Shown piece after piece: positions 1 to 8,236 of a stretch of 64,000 nt of DNA. The stretch's first letter is position 1. Each line of letters opens with the position of its first letter. The stretch lies in assembly GCF_030929615.1 (NCBI RefSeq), contig NZ_JAVFVU010000027.1, positions 1 to 64,000 of the forward strand, given 5' to 3'. Made by a program: the position numbers and the translations under genes. A model generated the notes under the pieces. That model was given only the letters and a program-made list of their open reading frames with translations, had not been told where the DNA came from and made no database searches. This DNA comes from Dyadobacter sp. LHD-138. Lineage in GTDB: Bacteria; Bacteroidota; Bacteroidia; Cytophagales; Spirosomataceae.

Positions 1-86
1 ATTACATAATTCAATCTGATAACGCTCTGAGCTTTTGATAGAAGCATAAAAAAGATAAAACATCACGAAAGCCTATACAAAACAAA

Positions 87-119
87 GAGGGCGCCTCAAT
101 TCGAATTTGAGACGCCCTC
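87..119 (-). terminator. Rho-independent terminator of the prohibitin gene
   Basis: A 13-bp stem with one mismatch (GAGGGCGCCTCAA / TTGAGACGCCCTC) closes on a short AT-rich loop. On the minus strand it is followed by TTTGTTTTG, and it lies about 40 bases after the stop codon of the minus-strand prohibitin gene. Confidence 0.8.
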
Positions 120-161
120 ATCCAATCGTAGCTATTTAAACCAGCAAGACTAACGAAGTAC

Positions 162-1067
162 TTATTTGTCGTTCAGGATCAGAGGTACACTGCCCTTACC
201 GCCAAGTACCACAATCTTGGCATTGGGTGAAGCTGCCAGTTCTTTTTGCGCTTTGATGCTTTCATACTGCAGTTGGCGGTCGGTCAGGCTGAGAGCGATA
301 ATGGTTTGGTAATCTGCTATACCTCTTGCTTCAACCCGTTTACGTTCTGCTTCCTGCTTTTCCTTTTGAAGCACAAATTCCATTTTTTGTGCATCCTGTT
401 CTGCATTGATCTTAGATTCGATCGTTTTCTTTACAGATTCCGGTAAATTGATGTTACGGATTAGAAGCTGTTCCAATATTAATCCCCGGCTTTTAAAATC
501 TTTATCAATGGTTTGATAAATCCGACTTTGGAATTCGTCCCTTCTTTTTGAATAAAGGGCGACAGCATCATAATAAACAGCATTGTCACGGATACGGGTA
601 CGGGTGATTGGCCTTACAATTTTATCTTTGTAGTCGCTACCGATCCCTTTAAAAATGGCGGGCGCCTTATCGGACATGATCTTGTATAGTACTGTGAGGT
701 CAATAACAACTTCCAAACCGTCCGCTGAAAGGACACGAATGGCGTCGTCACCCTTCACTTCACCCTCATTTGTCTGAGCAGACATGGTATAGTTCTGCGT
801 CTTAGTGTCGAAAATCGCTACTTCTGCCAATGGATTTACATAGTTTAGACCATTTTCCAGCACTTGCGGACTTACTTTTCCAAATAAGGACTGAACTCCG
901 ATCGTTCCTGCATCAATTTGTCGGATGCCGGAAGAAAGAAGACCTGTTATGATAAGAACCAGACCGCCAATTTTAAAAACTGTGGCATATCGGGATATGT
1001 TGCTATAAGAATTGCGAAGTACAAAACCGGCAATTACGATCAGGATTCCAACGATTAGGATAAACAT
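162..1067 (-). CDS. Prohibitin-family (SPFH/Band 7) membrane protein
   Basis: A 301-residue SPFH protein. Residues 1-20 and about 30-48 are hydrophobic and should anchor it in the inner membrane. The SPFH core follows (IDAGTIGVQSLFGKV, then the FDTKTQNYTM and DGLEVVIDLTVLYKI stretches typical of prohibitins). Residues 215-260 are a charged alpha-helical coiled coil rich in Q, E, K and R (KMEFVLQKEKQEAERKR), which drives ring oligomerisation in this family. Family members scaffold membrane domains and often hold proteases such as FtsH; that role is inferred. The gene stands alone on the minus strand, ends before a clear terminator, and looks intact with normal length. The start ATG is the first in frame and fits the membrane segment. 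Confidence 0.9.
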   Translation of the reverse strand: MFILIVGILIVIAGFVLRNSYSNISRYATVFKIGGLVLIITGLLSSGIRQIDAGTIGVQSLFGKVSPQVLENGLNYVNPLAEVAIFDTKTQNYTMSAQTNEGEVKGDDAIRVLSADGLEVVIDLTVLYKIMSDKAPAIFKGIGSDYKDKIVRPITRTRIRDNAVYYDAVALYSKRRDEFQSRIYQTIDKDFKSRGLILEQLLIRNINLPESVKKTIESKINAEQDAQKMEFVLQKEKQEAERKRVEARGIADYQTIIALSLTDRQLQYESIKAQKELAASPNAKIVVLGGKGSVPLILNDK

Positions 1068-1295
1068 GGTGATAATGGATTAAGATTGAAAACTCTTACC
1101 GTTATACGTAATAAATGTGTGCCAAAAGCACTCGGTTTTATTTTGTTTAGTTAAATTACTTATATTCAAATTGATAAGTGAAATATCGGTAGGGTTAAAG
1201 ATTCTGATTCTATCAAAATGGAAGGGTTTTATCATTTTGATAAGGCGGGTGCCTTATCTTTTTATTAATGATATTTTGTCAAGGAGGTCTATTTA

Positions 1296-1424
1296 GGCAT
1301 TGGTTTATGTGTGCAAAAGTCTCTGGCAACGGTAATCATTGGAGGGCTGACCAGTAAACTTCTTTTTGCACCTATATTAATTCCTCCGCTTTATTTATGG
1401 TTTGCTAAAAACGGAGAGAAATAA
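1296..1424 (+). pseudogene. C-terminal remnant of an RND heavy-metal efflux pump (CzcA/CusA type)
   Basis: The frame encodes 42 residues ending in a stop: VQKSLATVIIGGLTSKLLFA and then ILIPPLYLWF. This matches the last transmembrane helix of CzcA/CusA-like pumps (VQRPLATVVIGGL...LPVLY). No start codon and none of the preceding roughly 1000 residues are present, so it is a terminal fragment left by deletion. Assignment rests on this short but characteristic motif. Confidence 0.65.
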
Positions 1425-1426
1425 CC

Positions 1427-1687
1427 ATTCATCGCAAGCCATGGCAACCGGTCGAACAAAGCAGGGACAATTTTCTAAATCAGGGCTTATGCAAATCAGC
1501 CCATCACATCCTGAATGAAATTGTAAAAAGTGGTTTGGGCAGCTACGAGGACAGCGCTTTAAAACTGAACCGCGAAATGGAATATTTTGAGGGAAAGATG
1601 AGACTTGGGTATCCGGGAGTGATACTTGCAATGACGTTTGTCACTGGTTTTATTCCTCTTAGTTTGAAGTTAAGAACTTGCGATTAG
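1427..1687 (+). pseudogene. Open frame without start, unknown remnant
   Basis: An 86-codon open frame directly after the RND remnant, in another frame and without a usable start. The middle is a charged helix (SYEDSALKLNREMEYFEGKM) and the end is hydrophobic (GVILAMTFVTGFIPLSL), which looks protein-like. I do not recognise the family. It is probably the 3' part of a small membrane protein that once followed the efflux pump. Confidence 0.3.
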
Positions 1688-1750
1688 TTATTCTTTTTTT
1701 CATTCTTAAAAGATAATATCCCGCGTTATTACGATGGGCGTTGACAAAGA

Positions 1751-1783
1751 CTACTTTTAGCTGTCAATAACAACTAAAAGTAG
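1751..1783. promoter_or_regulatory. Inverted repeat upstream of the XRE-pentapeptide regulator
   Basis: Perfect 10-bp inverted repeat CTACTTTTAG (1751-1760) and CTAAAAGTAG (1774-1783) with a 13-base spacer; a half-site AAGTAG recurs near 1800. It lies about 60 bases upstream of the TAnnTTTG promoter element of the regulator gene, as an operator for autoregulation would. A terminator for upstream relics is possible but no T-run follows. Confidence 0.45.
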
Positions 1784-1811
1784 CGTAAATACAACGATAA
1801 GTAGTTGACCT

Positions 1812-1846
1812 TTTTGTGATTCCTGAAATGCACTCAAATACCTTTG
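1812..1846 (+). promoter_or_regulatory. Bacteroidota-type promoter of the XRE-pentapeptide gene
   Basis: TTTTG at 1812-1816 (-33 element) and TACCTTTG at 1839-1846 (-7 element, TAnnTTTG consensus), 22 bases apart. Transcription would start near 1853, giving a leader of about 20 bases before the ATG at 1872. Confidence 0.6.
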
Positions 1847-1871
1847 TGGTGTCGAAAAAATAAACGGTCCT

Positions 1872-2813
1872 ATGTTAAATACTAAAATGATCGGCAATAA
1901 AATTGCCGAAGCACGAAAGAAAACAAATATGTCTCAGGCGCGACTTGCGCAATTTCTATTTATCAGCCCTCAAGCAGTTGGGAAATGGGAACGGGGTGAA
2001 TCAATGCCGGACATCACTACTTTAAACCGTCTCGCGGAAATCTTGGGCGTTGACCTGAACTATTTTTCAGAAAACTTTCAATCCGTTGATGATGAGACTA
2101 CTTCCAGGATGCCTATTGGGAACATTGAGCAAACTGCACAAGAGGGGGCAGATCTCTCCCGTACCCAGGAGCGTCAGGTGCGGATAAACCTCACTGCGGT
2201 CAATTTGCAGGATAGTGATTTCGCGGGCGTCATGCTACACCAAGGAAAATTCAACGCGAGCCCGTTGTGCGGCGCCGACTTTGCCAACGCCGACCTGACC
2301 GGCAGCTCGTTTGAGGCCAGCGATGCGCGTGAGGCCAACTTTGACGGTACAAATCTGACAGACTGTACCTTTTCGATCACTGACCTTTCGGATGCGAGCT
2401 TCGGTAAATCCGTCCTTGTACGTACAGACTTCAACAAGTCCTCGCTGATTGGAACAAAATTTAAGGATGTGATACTGACCGATGTGAAGTTAACCATGAT
2501 CGACCTTCGGAAAACAATCTTTGAAAACTGTGTCTTTAACGGTGTGGACTTTAAATATTCCGACCTGCGAGGCATGCGTTTTGACGGGCATACTTTCATT
2601 GGTGTCCAGTTTGAGAGGTCTGCACTGAACGACGTTTCCTTTTCGGGAGCGACCCTCAGGAACGTATCGTTCCGTCTGCCTTTTTCCCTGACAAACAAAT
2701 CTTACCGTGACTTCAAAAGCGTCTGTTTCGACGGCGCGATGATGGATAAGCTGACCTATGCTGCGCTTCAAGGCCTACGGGTCGTTGATTTGTCAAAGGT
2801 TATAGTTATTTAA
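1872..2813 (+). CDS. XRE-family HTH regulator fused to a pentapeptide-repeat domain
   Basis: A 313-residue two-part protein. Residues 1-62 are an XRE/Cro helix-turn-helix (IAEARKKTNMSQARLAQFLF, then SPQAVGKWERGESMPDI). From about residue 100 to 270 there are pentapeptide repeats of the A(D/N)LXX type (for example CGADFANADLTGSSFEASDA), which fold into a right-handed quadrilateral beta helix, in some proteins a DNA mimic. It probably controls itself and the adjacent ABC exporter genes, which start 12 bases after its stop. It has its own promoter and a palindrome upstream. The gene is intact while both transporter genes behind it are broken. The function of the beta-helix domain (effector sensing or DNA mimicry) is unknown. 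Confidence 0.88.
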   Translation: MLNTKMIGNKIAEARKKTNMSQARLAQFLFISPQAVGKWERGESMPDITTLNRLAEILGVDLNYFSENFQSVDDETTSRMPIGNIEQTAQEGADLSRTQERQVRINLTAVNLQDSDFAGVMLHQGKFNASPLCGADFANADLTGSSFEASDAREANFDGTNLTDCTFSITDLSDASFGKSVLVRTDFNKSSLIGTKFKDVILTDVKLTMIDLRKTIFENCVFNGVDFKYSDLRGMRFDGHTFIGVQFERSALNDVSFSGATLRNVSFRLPFSLTNKSYRDFKSVCFDGAMMDKLTYAALQGLRVVDLSKVIVI

Positions 2814-2825
2814 ATTTAAGGAGTA

Positions 2826-3149
2826 ATGAATACGGAAGACAAAGCAATCCAAGTGCAGGGCCTGAGAAAGTCCTATAAGCAGCTTGATGTTCTGAAAGGC
2901 GTGGATTTCCAGGTGCAGAAAGGCAATATTTTTGCCCTGCTCGGCTCAAACGGTGCTGGCAAGACAACAATTGTCAAAATCCTCACCACATTACAAATTG
3001 CCATTCTGCATGAGGGTAGGGTTATCGCCAACGGCACGCTCGCGGAACTGAAAAAGCTGTTCCCGCCAGTAAAAGTGGAATACATTGAAAAACAGTCAAC
3101 ATTGGAGGATATATTTCTTGCCATTGTTGGCAAAAAACAGGAACAGTAA
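2826..3149 (+). pseudogene. Internally deleted ABC transporter ATPase (DrrA-like)
   Basis: Residues 1-55 match the N-terminus of daunorubicin-resistance-type ATPases including Walker A (GSNGAGKTT). The frame then jumps from KILTTL straight to QIAILHEGRVIANGTLAELK, which in the family comes after Walker B and the H-loop. About 140 residues with the Q-loop, signature motif, Walker B and H-loop are missing, so it cannot hydrolyse ATP. The deletion keeps the frame, and the C-terminal DUF4162-like tail (STLEDIFLAIVG) is intact. It abuts the permease gene, whose start follows the stop codon immediately. Confidence 0.85.
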
Positions 3150-3912
3150 ATGGAAACGATAAAGAATTATTTTTTCAATGACATGGGCGTCATGCTTGGA
3201 CGCTCCATGCGCCATCATCTTCGCAGTGTGGACACGATCATCACCGTTACGATCATGCCGATTGCAATGATGCTGTTGTTCGTTTATGTGTTGGGTGGCG
3301 CGATTCAAACCGGCACGGATAACTATGTGAATTATCTGGTGCCGGGTATACTACTAATTGCCATCGCAAACAGTATTGGCTACACGTCTTACCGTCTGTT
3401 TAATGATGTACAACGGGGAATATTTGAGCGTTTGCATTCCATGCCGATTGCTCGTTCGACAGCGCTGTGGGGACATGTGCTGACCTCGTTGGTATCCAAT
3501 GCGATCTCGGTTGTCGTAGTCATGCTCGTAGCACTCATGATTGGCTTCCGATCGCCGGCGGGCGTATTCTCATGGCTTGCTGTGGCTGGTATCCTCGTGC
3601 TCTTTACGCTGGCCCTGACTGGATCGCGGCGGTTGCCGGACTTTCTGCAAAATCGGTGGATGGCGCAATTGCAATTGCCTATCCGATTCACTTCCTGCCT
3701 TTAATCAGCTCGGCATTTGTACCTACCGCTTGCCGGGGCCTGTTCGCGCCTTTGCGGAAAATCAGCCGGTGACTTCGATTGTGGAGACCATCCGCGCGCT
3801 ACTTTCAAACCAGCCGGCAGGCAATGAAATATGGCTGGCGCTTGCCTGGTGTGTTGGAATTATGCTCCTGGCTTATATCTTGGCGATGAGAGTGTATAAC
3901 AACCGGGTGTAA
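3150..3912 (+). pseudogene. Frameshifted ABC-2 type permease (DrrB-like)
   Basis: The first frame (3150 to about 3619) encodes the N-terminal half of an ABC-2 permease with several membrane segments and the loop SYRLFNDVQRGIFERLHSMP. A one-base loss near 3619 (GCC CTG AC/TGG) moves the code to a second frame (WIAAVAGLSAKSVDGAIAIA, FLPLISSAFVPT). A second shift near 3720-3730 moves it to a third frame (PGPVRAFAENQPVTSIVETI to MRVYNNRV). Joined, the pieces make a full DrrB-like protein of about 253 residues. With two frameshifts and a dead ATPase partner the exporter is non-functional. Confidence 0.85.
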
Positions 3913-4026
3913 CAGATTGTTTTTGTTTGGCTGGTAAATGCTGTCCAAATGATAATATGAAAACTTCATTACTTGTTTAATTTTATGTCATTAGGTTGCC
4001 TTGCTCAACATAACGGCCCGGTATGA

Positions 4027-4248
4027 CTAGAACTTTTAGAACAGTTGGGAAAGACTGATAGTAATCAAGAATGGTATTTGCCGTTAGAAAAAGCTGCCAG
4101 GGCGCTCTGGGCTCCGCAGGTTAACTGGAAAGATAGTATTGGAAATAATTCTTTTTTGCAGTTGATTTCGCACCTGATTTTTTATAGCAGCCGGGTACTG
4201 ACGGCATTTAGACGTATAGACTTTTCCGATTTAGCTTTATTGGCATAA
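4027..4248 (+). pseudogene. DinB-like protein fragment
   Basis: The frame LELLEQLGKTDSNQEWYLPL, then SFLQLISHLIFYSSRVLTAF, resembles the first helices of DinB/DUF664 four-helix metal-binding proteins. No start codon lies before it in frame (TGA just upstream) and the later helices are missing. Assignment is by eye on a short segment. Confidence 0.45.
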
Positions 4249-4363
4249 ATGGCTTACAGAGTCTTTTACATGATCAAGGCTTTACAGCATATTTTTAACC
4301 TGTCAAGATTTAGGACTGTGAAGTACACAGACAGGTCTCATTGGTTACATTTATTGAGTAAGG

Positions 4364-4520
4364 GATGGTGGATAATTCGGATACGTTGGTTCATCTCCAC
4401 TTTTGGTGATCATTAAAGATTTCACCAGCTAATAAAAACTTTTAACGAATTTACCACCAAAAGTGGGGATGAACCAATCTGCCACAGAATCAGATGGTCA
4501 ACGCGTCCGCATTCTCCACC
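4364..4520. repeat. Short inverted-repeat element (MITE or fused insertion-sequence ends)
   Basis: TTGGTTCATCTCCACTTTTGGTG (4386-4408) is repeated inverted at 4455-4477 with one difference. An outer motif GGTGGATAATTCGGATACG (4367-4385) recurs inverted at 4502-4520. Thus about 155 bp have two nested inverted-repeat pairs, with a 24-base insertion between the motifs in the right arm only. A third copy in direct orientation is at 6453-6495. There is no coding capacity inside. The innermost repeat begins TG and ends CA, as many IS21-like ends do, but the family is a guess. Confidence 0.6.
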
Positions 4521-4521
4521 T

Positions 4522-4944
4522 GTGAACTCAACACTGAGATTTGATTACTTAAGACTGTTTCAATCCCAAGAAATTCAATCAACGGATTGGACGGCCACTG
4601 CAATACAGCTTTTTGTTAAGCTTGGGCGTAATGCTGACGCAAAAAATGTCACAGCCCAACTTCGTCATATGGCCTGCAGAGATCTCCCTAAGCTTGATAA
4701 TAGATCCTTTTTCTTACACGGATTAACAGATTTATATTTAAGAAGCGATTTTAAGGATGGTAAATACAACGGAGGTGGGCGCATCGGTTACGCACGATTT
4801 TTTGGTATTATAGCAATCTTTGTGCTTTTGATGGCATGTGTAAATTTTGTGAATCTATCCCGCTGTAAGATTCTTAATTTTCGTTTCGTAGTCGCCGGTA
4901 GATTTAGGATCTGTGCTATCTGTCAAAACAATAAAATTTTGTAG
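4522..4944 (+). pseudogene. MacB/FtsX-type ABC permease fragment
   Basis: The first ~115 residues match the periplasmic region and first core helix of Bacteroidota MacB-like ABC permeases: HGLTDLYLRSDFKDGKYNGG, GRIGYARFFGIIAIFVLLMA, then CVNFVNLS. After NFVNLSRC the frame runs into unrelated sequence. Both the N-terminal membrane helix and the C-terminal FtsX domains are missing. It directly follows the right arm of the inverted-repeat element, suggesting a breakpoint there. Confidence 0.65.
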
Positions 4945-5071
4945 CAGCTGATTGTCCTGGCGCGGACGGAATCAGAAATATTTTCTTGGCCCCGGCTATT
5001 TCACGGATGATGCGGACGATTTTGTCCAGCAGATCATTCGCTGAGGTCTGGCGTGGTGTTCCGATGAACAG
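4857..5071 (-). pseudogene. Frameshifted unidentified coding fragment
   Basis: Read on the minus strand, 5071 downwards gives LFIGTPRQTSANDLLDKIVR, then AGAKKIFLIPSAPGQSAATK and FYCFD. A one-base shift continues it as STDPKSTGDYETKIKNLTAG. The two halves look like one protein segment. I do not recognise the family. Neither a start nor an end is present. Confidence 0.35.
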
Positions 5072-5155
5072 TTAAGTTAAATACAGCCCATCGATTCAAT
5101 AGTTAAAACCAGGACGATTCCTTGTTCGATTTTTTTCTAATATTTCTGTAAAAAA

Positions 5156-5204
5156 TTTGCGTAACTCAAAAGTTACCTATATATTTGAGTAACTTAAAAG
5201 TTAC
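5156..5204 (+). promoter_or_regulatory. Promoter with twin ArsR-type operators
   Basis: TTTG (5156-5159), 20 bases, then TATATTTG (5180-5187) form a near-consensus Bacteroidota promoter. Two 16-bp palindromes, GTAACTCAAAAGTTAC (5161-5176) and GTAACTTAAAAGTTAC (5189-5204), sit in the spacer and just after the -7 element, centres 28 bp apart. The second overlaps the expected transcription start and ends 5 bases before the ATG of the SRPBCC gene. A dimeric ArsR repressor, encoded by the second gene of the operon, is the obvious ligand. Confidence 0.8.
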
Positions 5205-5209
5205 GCATC

Positions 5210-5662
5210 ATGACAAAAAGTATAAAACACCAATTTTTCTTCCCGCATCCGCCCGAGATGGTTTGGGAATACCTGACGAAATCCGAATTGATGGGGTTAT
5301 GGCTAATGAAAAACAACTTTCAGCCAATTGTAGGGGTTGACTTTCAATTCCAGACAAATCCCATACCCAGCCTGGATTTCGATGGAATCTTCTACTGTAA
5401 GGTATTAGAGATTGATCCCGTTAAAAAGCTTTCCTATTCATGGAGGAGCGGACCCGGCGAAGGCGAGATTACACTTGATTCCGTCGTTGTGTGGCAATTG
5501 CAGCGAACAGAAAAAGGCACAGCGCTTTACCTGGAACATAGCGGTTTCGAGAAAGAAGAGAACCTGAGTTTTTACAATGGTTTGACGGACGGCTGGCTTA
5601 AAAACTTGCAAAAGATCGCCAACCTTTTAAACGCTGCACCAAATGGCAACACCAACGCTTGA
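5210..5662 (+). CDS. SRPBCC (AHSA1/START-like) domain protein
   Basis: A 150-residue protein of the activator-of-Hsp90-like SRPBCC fold: HQFFFPHPPEMVWEYLTKSE at the N-terminus, the central VDFQFQTNPIP sheet, and a C-terminal helix WLKNLQKIANLLN. These proteins bind hydrophobic ligands in a deep cavity; the ligand is unknown here. Bacteroidota commonly pair them with an ArsR repressor, and the next gene overlaps by 20 bases, so the two are translationally coupled. Transcription should be repressed through the twin palindromes upstream. Length and start are normal for the family. Confidence 0.88.
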   Translation: MTKSIKHQFFFPHPPEMVWEYLTKSELMGLWLMKNNFQPIVGVDFQFQTNPIPSLDFDGIFYCKVLEIDPVKKLSYSWRSGPGEGEITLDSVVVWQLQRTEKGTALYLEHSGFEKEENLSFYNGLTDGWLKNLQKIANLLNAAPNGNTNA

Positions 5663-5966
5663 CGCATTCCAGGTGATCGGAGATCCCAGTAGAAGGAAGA
5701 TGCTGATACTGCTTTCAGAGGATAGTCTGACGATTAATAGCCTGGCAGATAATTTCGACATGAGCCGTCCGGCTGTTTCAAAACATGTTAAAATCTTGCA
5801 CAATGCCGGATTTATCTCTATCGAGGATGTTGGCCGGGAACGGTATTGCACGCTAAAACAGGATGGGTTTAATGAGTTGCAAGATTGGATATCCTACTTT
5901 GACAAGTTCTGGGTATCGAAACTGAAAAAATTGGAAATTCTATTAAATAACAGATTACCAAACTGA
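5643..5966 (+). CDS. ArsR-family winged-helix repressor
   Basis: A 107-residue winged-helix protein: FQVIGDPSRRKMLILLSEDS, then the recognition helix region FDMSRPAVSKHVKILHNAGF and the wing IEDVGRERYCTL. It lacks the classic CxC metal motif, so it is the non-metal ArsR type that partners SRPBCC proteins. It overlaps the upstream gene by 20 bases and is followed 14 bases later by an NTF2-like gene. It probably autoregulates the operon at the two palindromes at 5161-5204. Confidence 0.9.
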   Translation: MATPTLDAFQVIGDPSRRKMLILLSEDSLTINSLADNFDMSRPAVSKHVKILHNAGFISIEDVGRERYCTLKQDGFNELQDWISYFDKFWVSKLKKLEILLNNRLPN

Positions 5967-5980
5967 AAAATCAAATTTTT

Positions 5981-6358
5981 ATGACAGCAAACAAAACAGC
6001 GATGACAACTCAAAAAGTTGCGGCACGGTTCAGGGCGCTTGCTCAGCAAGAAAAATGGTTTGAAATACAGGATGAGTTTTTTGCAGATCATGTAAGGAGT
6101 ATGGATCCTGAAAATTCTCCCTATTTTGGTTATGCGGAAGGCAAATCCACAGTCCGCAAAAAAGGAGAGGATTTGGTAAAACGGATCGAGGTAGCGCATA
6201 GACTTTATACAACCGAGCCCATTGTAAGCGGCAATCACTTTACAGTTGGAAGAGAGACAGACATAACGGTGCAGGGATTGGGAAGAATACAAATCAACCA
6301 GATAATGCTGTATGAAGTGAAAGACGGCCAGATTGTATTAGAACAATTCTTTTATTAA
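5981..6358 (+). CDS. NTF2/SnoaL-like protein
   Basis: A 125-residue protein with the cone-shaped NTF2 fold pattern: a first helix (VAARFRALAQQEKWFEIQDE), an early FFADHVRSMDPENS segment, and beta strands ending with INQIMLYEVKDGQIVLEQFF. Members are small ligand-binding proteins or isomerases; the substrate cannot be told. It lies 14 bases after the ArsR gene, so it is probably the third gene of that operon. A hairpin terminator follows. Confidence 0.75.
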   Translation: MTANKTAMTTQKVAARFRALAQQEKWFEIQDEFFADHVRSMDPENSPYFGYAEGKSTVRKKGEDLVKRIEVAHRLYTTEPIVSGNHFTVGRETDITVQGLGRIQINQIMLYEVKDGQIVLEQFFY

Positions 6359-6385
6359 GAAATCTCTCCTCTCTATTCTGTAAGC

Positions 6386-6430
6386 AGTAATGATTGAATA
6401 ATCGACAAATTTGGTTATTCAATCATTACT
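6386..6430 (+). terminator. Hairpin after the SRPBCC-ArsR-NTF2 operon
   Basis: Perfect 16-bp inverted repeat AGTAATGATTGAATAA (6386-6401) and TTATTCAATCATTACT (6415-6430), loop of 13 bases, 27 bases after the stop codon. No T-run follows, so it may act as an mRNA-stabilising or bidirectional structure. Confidence 0.55.
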
Positions 6431-6452
6431 ACTAGTGTTAAGTTGTGATGAT

Positions 6453-6495
6453 GGTGGAGATTTCGGATACGCTGGGTTCATCCCCACTTTTGGTG
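6453..6495 (+). repeat. Solo copy of the inverted-repeat element end
   Basis: GGTGGAGATTTCGGATACG (6453-6471) followed by GGTTCATCCCCACTTTTGGTGA, the same double motif found at both arms of the 4364-4520 element and in the orientation of its left arm. No partner arm was seen downstream. Confidence 0.6.
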
Positions 6496-6904
6496 AAAAT
6501 CGTCAAACGATCCAAAATTTTAGATAAAACAGAATTCCAATGCAAGCCACAAATGCATTTTCACAGTCTTTCGACTTGTATACGATGAGCATCTACCATT
6601 TATAAGATTCTGCTTGTGAGGTATTTTGCAAAATTGGACGGATTGAAGTTGTGTTGGATCAATATTAGCTCGGCCTGACAAAAGTGTTCAGAATGCTGCT
6701 GAAAAATTTGCATTGATAGGAGCGACTAATGAAAGATACCGTTGGATTGTCGAATGGCTTCCTTCGTTTTAATCGACCGGACCAAAATTTGGATGATCAT
6801 TGACTATAATCAGGCCTGTTTTTATCTTGGAAAATCGAGGGGGCAAACGACCGCTTTATTTTTCCATGCCCCTGGGACTTTGGAGATGAATAGTTGTTGT
6901 TCTA
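6496..6904. other. Gap with no recognisable gene
   Basis: About 410 bases after the solo repeat end hold only short broken frames. One stretch near 6690-6790 (ATNERYRWIVEWLPSF on the plus strand) faintly recalls the end of an IS5-like transposase, but stops interrupt it and I do not call it. Confidence 0.3.
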
Positions 6905-8134
6905 TCAATTTTTTTTGATCTTTTCCATCTCTTTGAGGTAGTCCTGATAATTTGAATACGGCTCGTTAGTGCGGCTGTTAGGCTTCAGGTAGATAAAGCC
7001 ATTGATATTGTCCAATATGGCGTTGAGGTGGCTTAGGATCTGGTTTCCAAAAAGGCTTGGCCTGCCTCTCGGTTTTTCCGGATCGGCGGCGTTGGTGACG
7101 ATATCCTCGAAGCGGATGCCCGCTATGGTGGCGTCAAGGCGCACGATTTTACGGCCGTTGATGGTAGTAAGGGGCTGGAGCTCCTGCCAATGGCTGCCTT
7201 TGGAAGTAAAATCCTCTCCAAGAAGCATGCTTCCGTCCCTGCCGGTGTCAAAAAGAAACCAGAAGCTGTAGTTTTTGCCGTTGTGCGTTATATCTGCCTT
7301 GAACTTGGGACGGTTTTGCTCGTAGAAGACAGGCAGCTTGGTGTAGCCTGCCGCCTTGGTAGGCACCTTTTTGTGTACGATAAATTTCTTTTTGTCATAG
7401 TCTATCTCTATAACATGGTTCCTGAAAAAGCCGTTTCCTATGATCAGGTCTTCGTAGGGTTGCATGTTTCCGACTTCGGTAAGTGGAACGCCGCTCCAGG
7501 TGATGCCGCCGATGTTTAGCCGGTTGCCTGTACTTTTCCTCTCTTTATTTACTCCGTCTGTGTTGCTGACGATGGTGTGCCCCGAGAATTCCAGGTCCAG
7601 TTTTTCAGAAGCGTTTCTGTTGACTACGCTAGTTCCCGCGCCCAGGTCGAATTCAATCGTGACTTCTTTTTTGTTGATCAGGCCCTGAAAAAAAATCTTT
7701 GAGCCTACCATTTTGAAAGGGAAGCTGGTCTGGGATGCGTCAGGCACTTCCGTGGCAGGCAGGTCCGGGGGCAGGGCGGATACGATCCGTATCATACAGC
7801 TATCCTTTTCTTTCAATAGAACCGTAAAAGTGTAGGTCTCTCCGGGCTGAGTATGGAAGGTGAGCTGGTCTTGGTCTGTATTGAATCGCACGGTGCTTTT
7901 TTTGTGCGGGACATTTACATAATAGGTATCCGGGTTTGATTTGAGATCCAGCTTCCAGTCAATGCTGAAATTTTCGCCGTCGGTGATCGATGCCTTTTCG
8001 TTTGATACTTTGATGACTGCTTTTTTTTCTTGGGCCGTGGCGGTATGCGCAGACACAAAGAACAGCGCGGACAGAGTGAAGATGGCGAGGCATTTTCTGT
8101 CGGCGTTTTTTTTACGCGTGATGTTGTTGCTCAT
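6905..8134 (-). CDS. Secreted retropepsin-like aspartyl protease family protein
   Basis: About 409 residues. The start at 8134 is preferred over the longer frame because it opens a clean signal peptide (CLAIFTLSALFFVSAHTATA, then QEKK). An N-terminal beta domain of about 110 residues is followed by two aspartyl-protease-like halves. The first has FDLGAGTSVVN in place of the usual DTGA (one catalytic Asp kept, Thr changed to Leu). The second has FLFDTGRDGSMLLG with a canonical DTG. The Leu in the first motif may weaken catalysis. It ends with a lysine-rich helix. The XRE-type membrane regulator lies 103 bases upstream on the same strand. The target is unknown. Confidence 0.82.
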   Translation of the reverse strand: MSNNITRKKNADRKCLAIFTLSALFFVSAHTATAQEKKAVIKVSNEKASITDGENFSIDWKLDLKSNPDTYYVNVPHKKSTVRFNTDQDQLTFHTQPGETYTFTVLLKEKDSCMIRIVSALPPDLPATEVPDASQTSFPFKMVGSKIFFQGLINKKEVTIEFDLGAGTSVVNRNASEKLDLEFSGHTIVSNTDGVNKERKSTGNRLNIGGITWSGVPLTEVGNMQPYEDLIIGNGFFRNHVIEIDYDKKKFIVHKKVPTKAAGYTKLPVFYEQNRPKFKADITHNGKNYSFWFLFDTGRDGSMLLGEDFTSKGSHWQELQPLTTINGRKIVRLDATIAGIRFEDIVTNAADPEKPRGRPSLFGNQILSHLNAILDNINGFIYLKPNSRTNEPYSNYQDYLKEMEKIKKN

Positions 8135-8236
8135 ATGGGGCTTGGTTTTTCGGCAAAGAAAGGGAGAGGCAAGGCAAAACTTAAATTTATCACCCGCCAA
8201 TAAGATGCCAATGTCCCGTCAACAGGCCGTCAGCAC

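Noticed and set aside
246..446. Open frame of 66 codons opposite the prohibitin gene
   Set aside because: It is a shadow of the coiled-coil region on the other strand, rich in Phe, Leu and Cys, and has no start signal.
6690..6790. Possible transposase C-terminus (RYRWIVEWLPSF)
   Set aside because: The match is too short and interrupted by stops to support a mobile element call.
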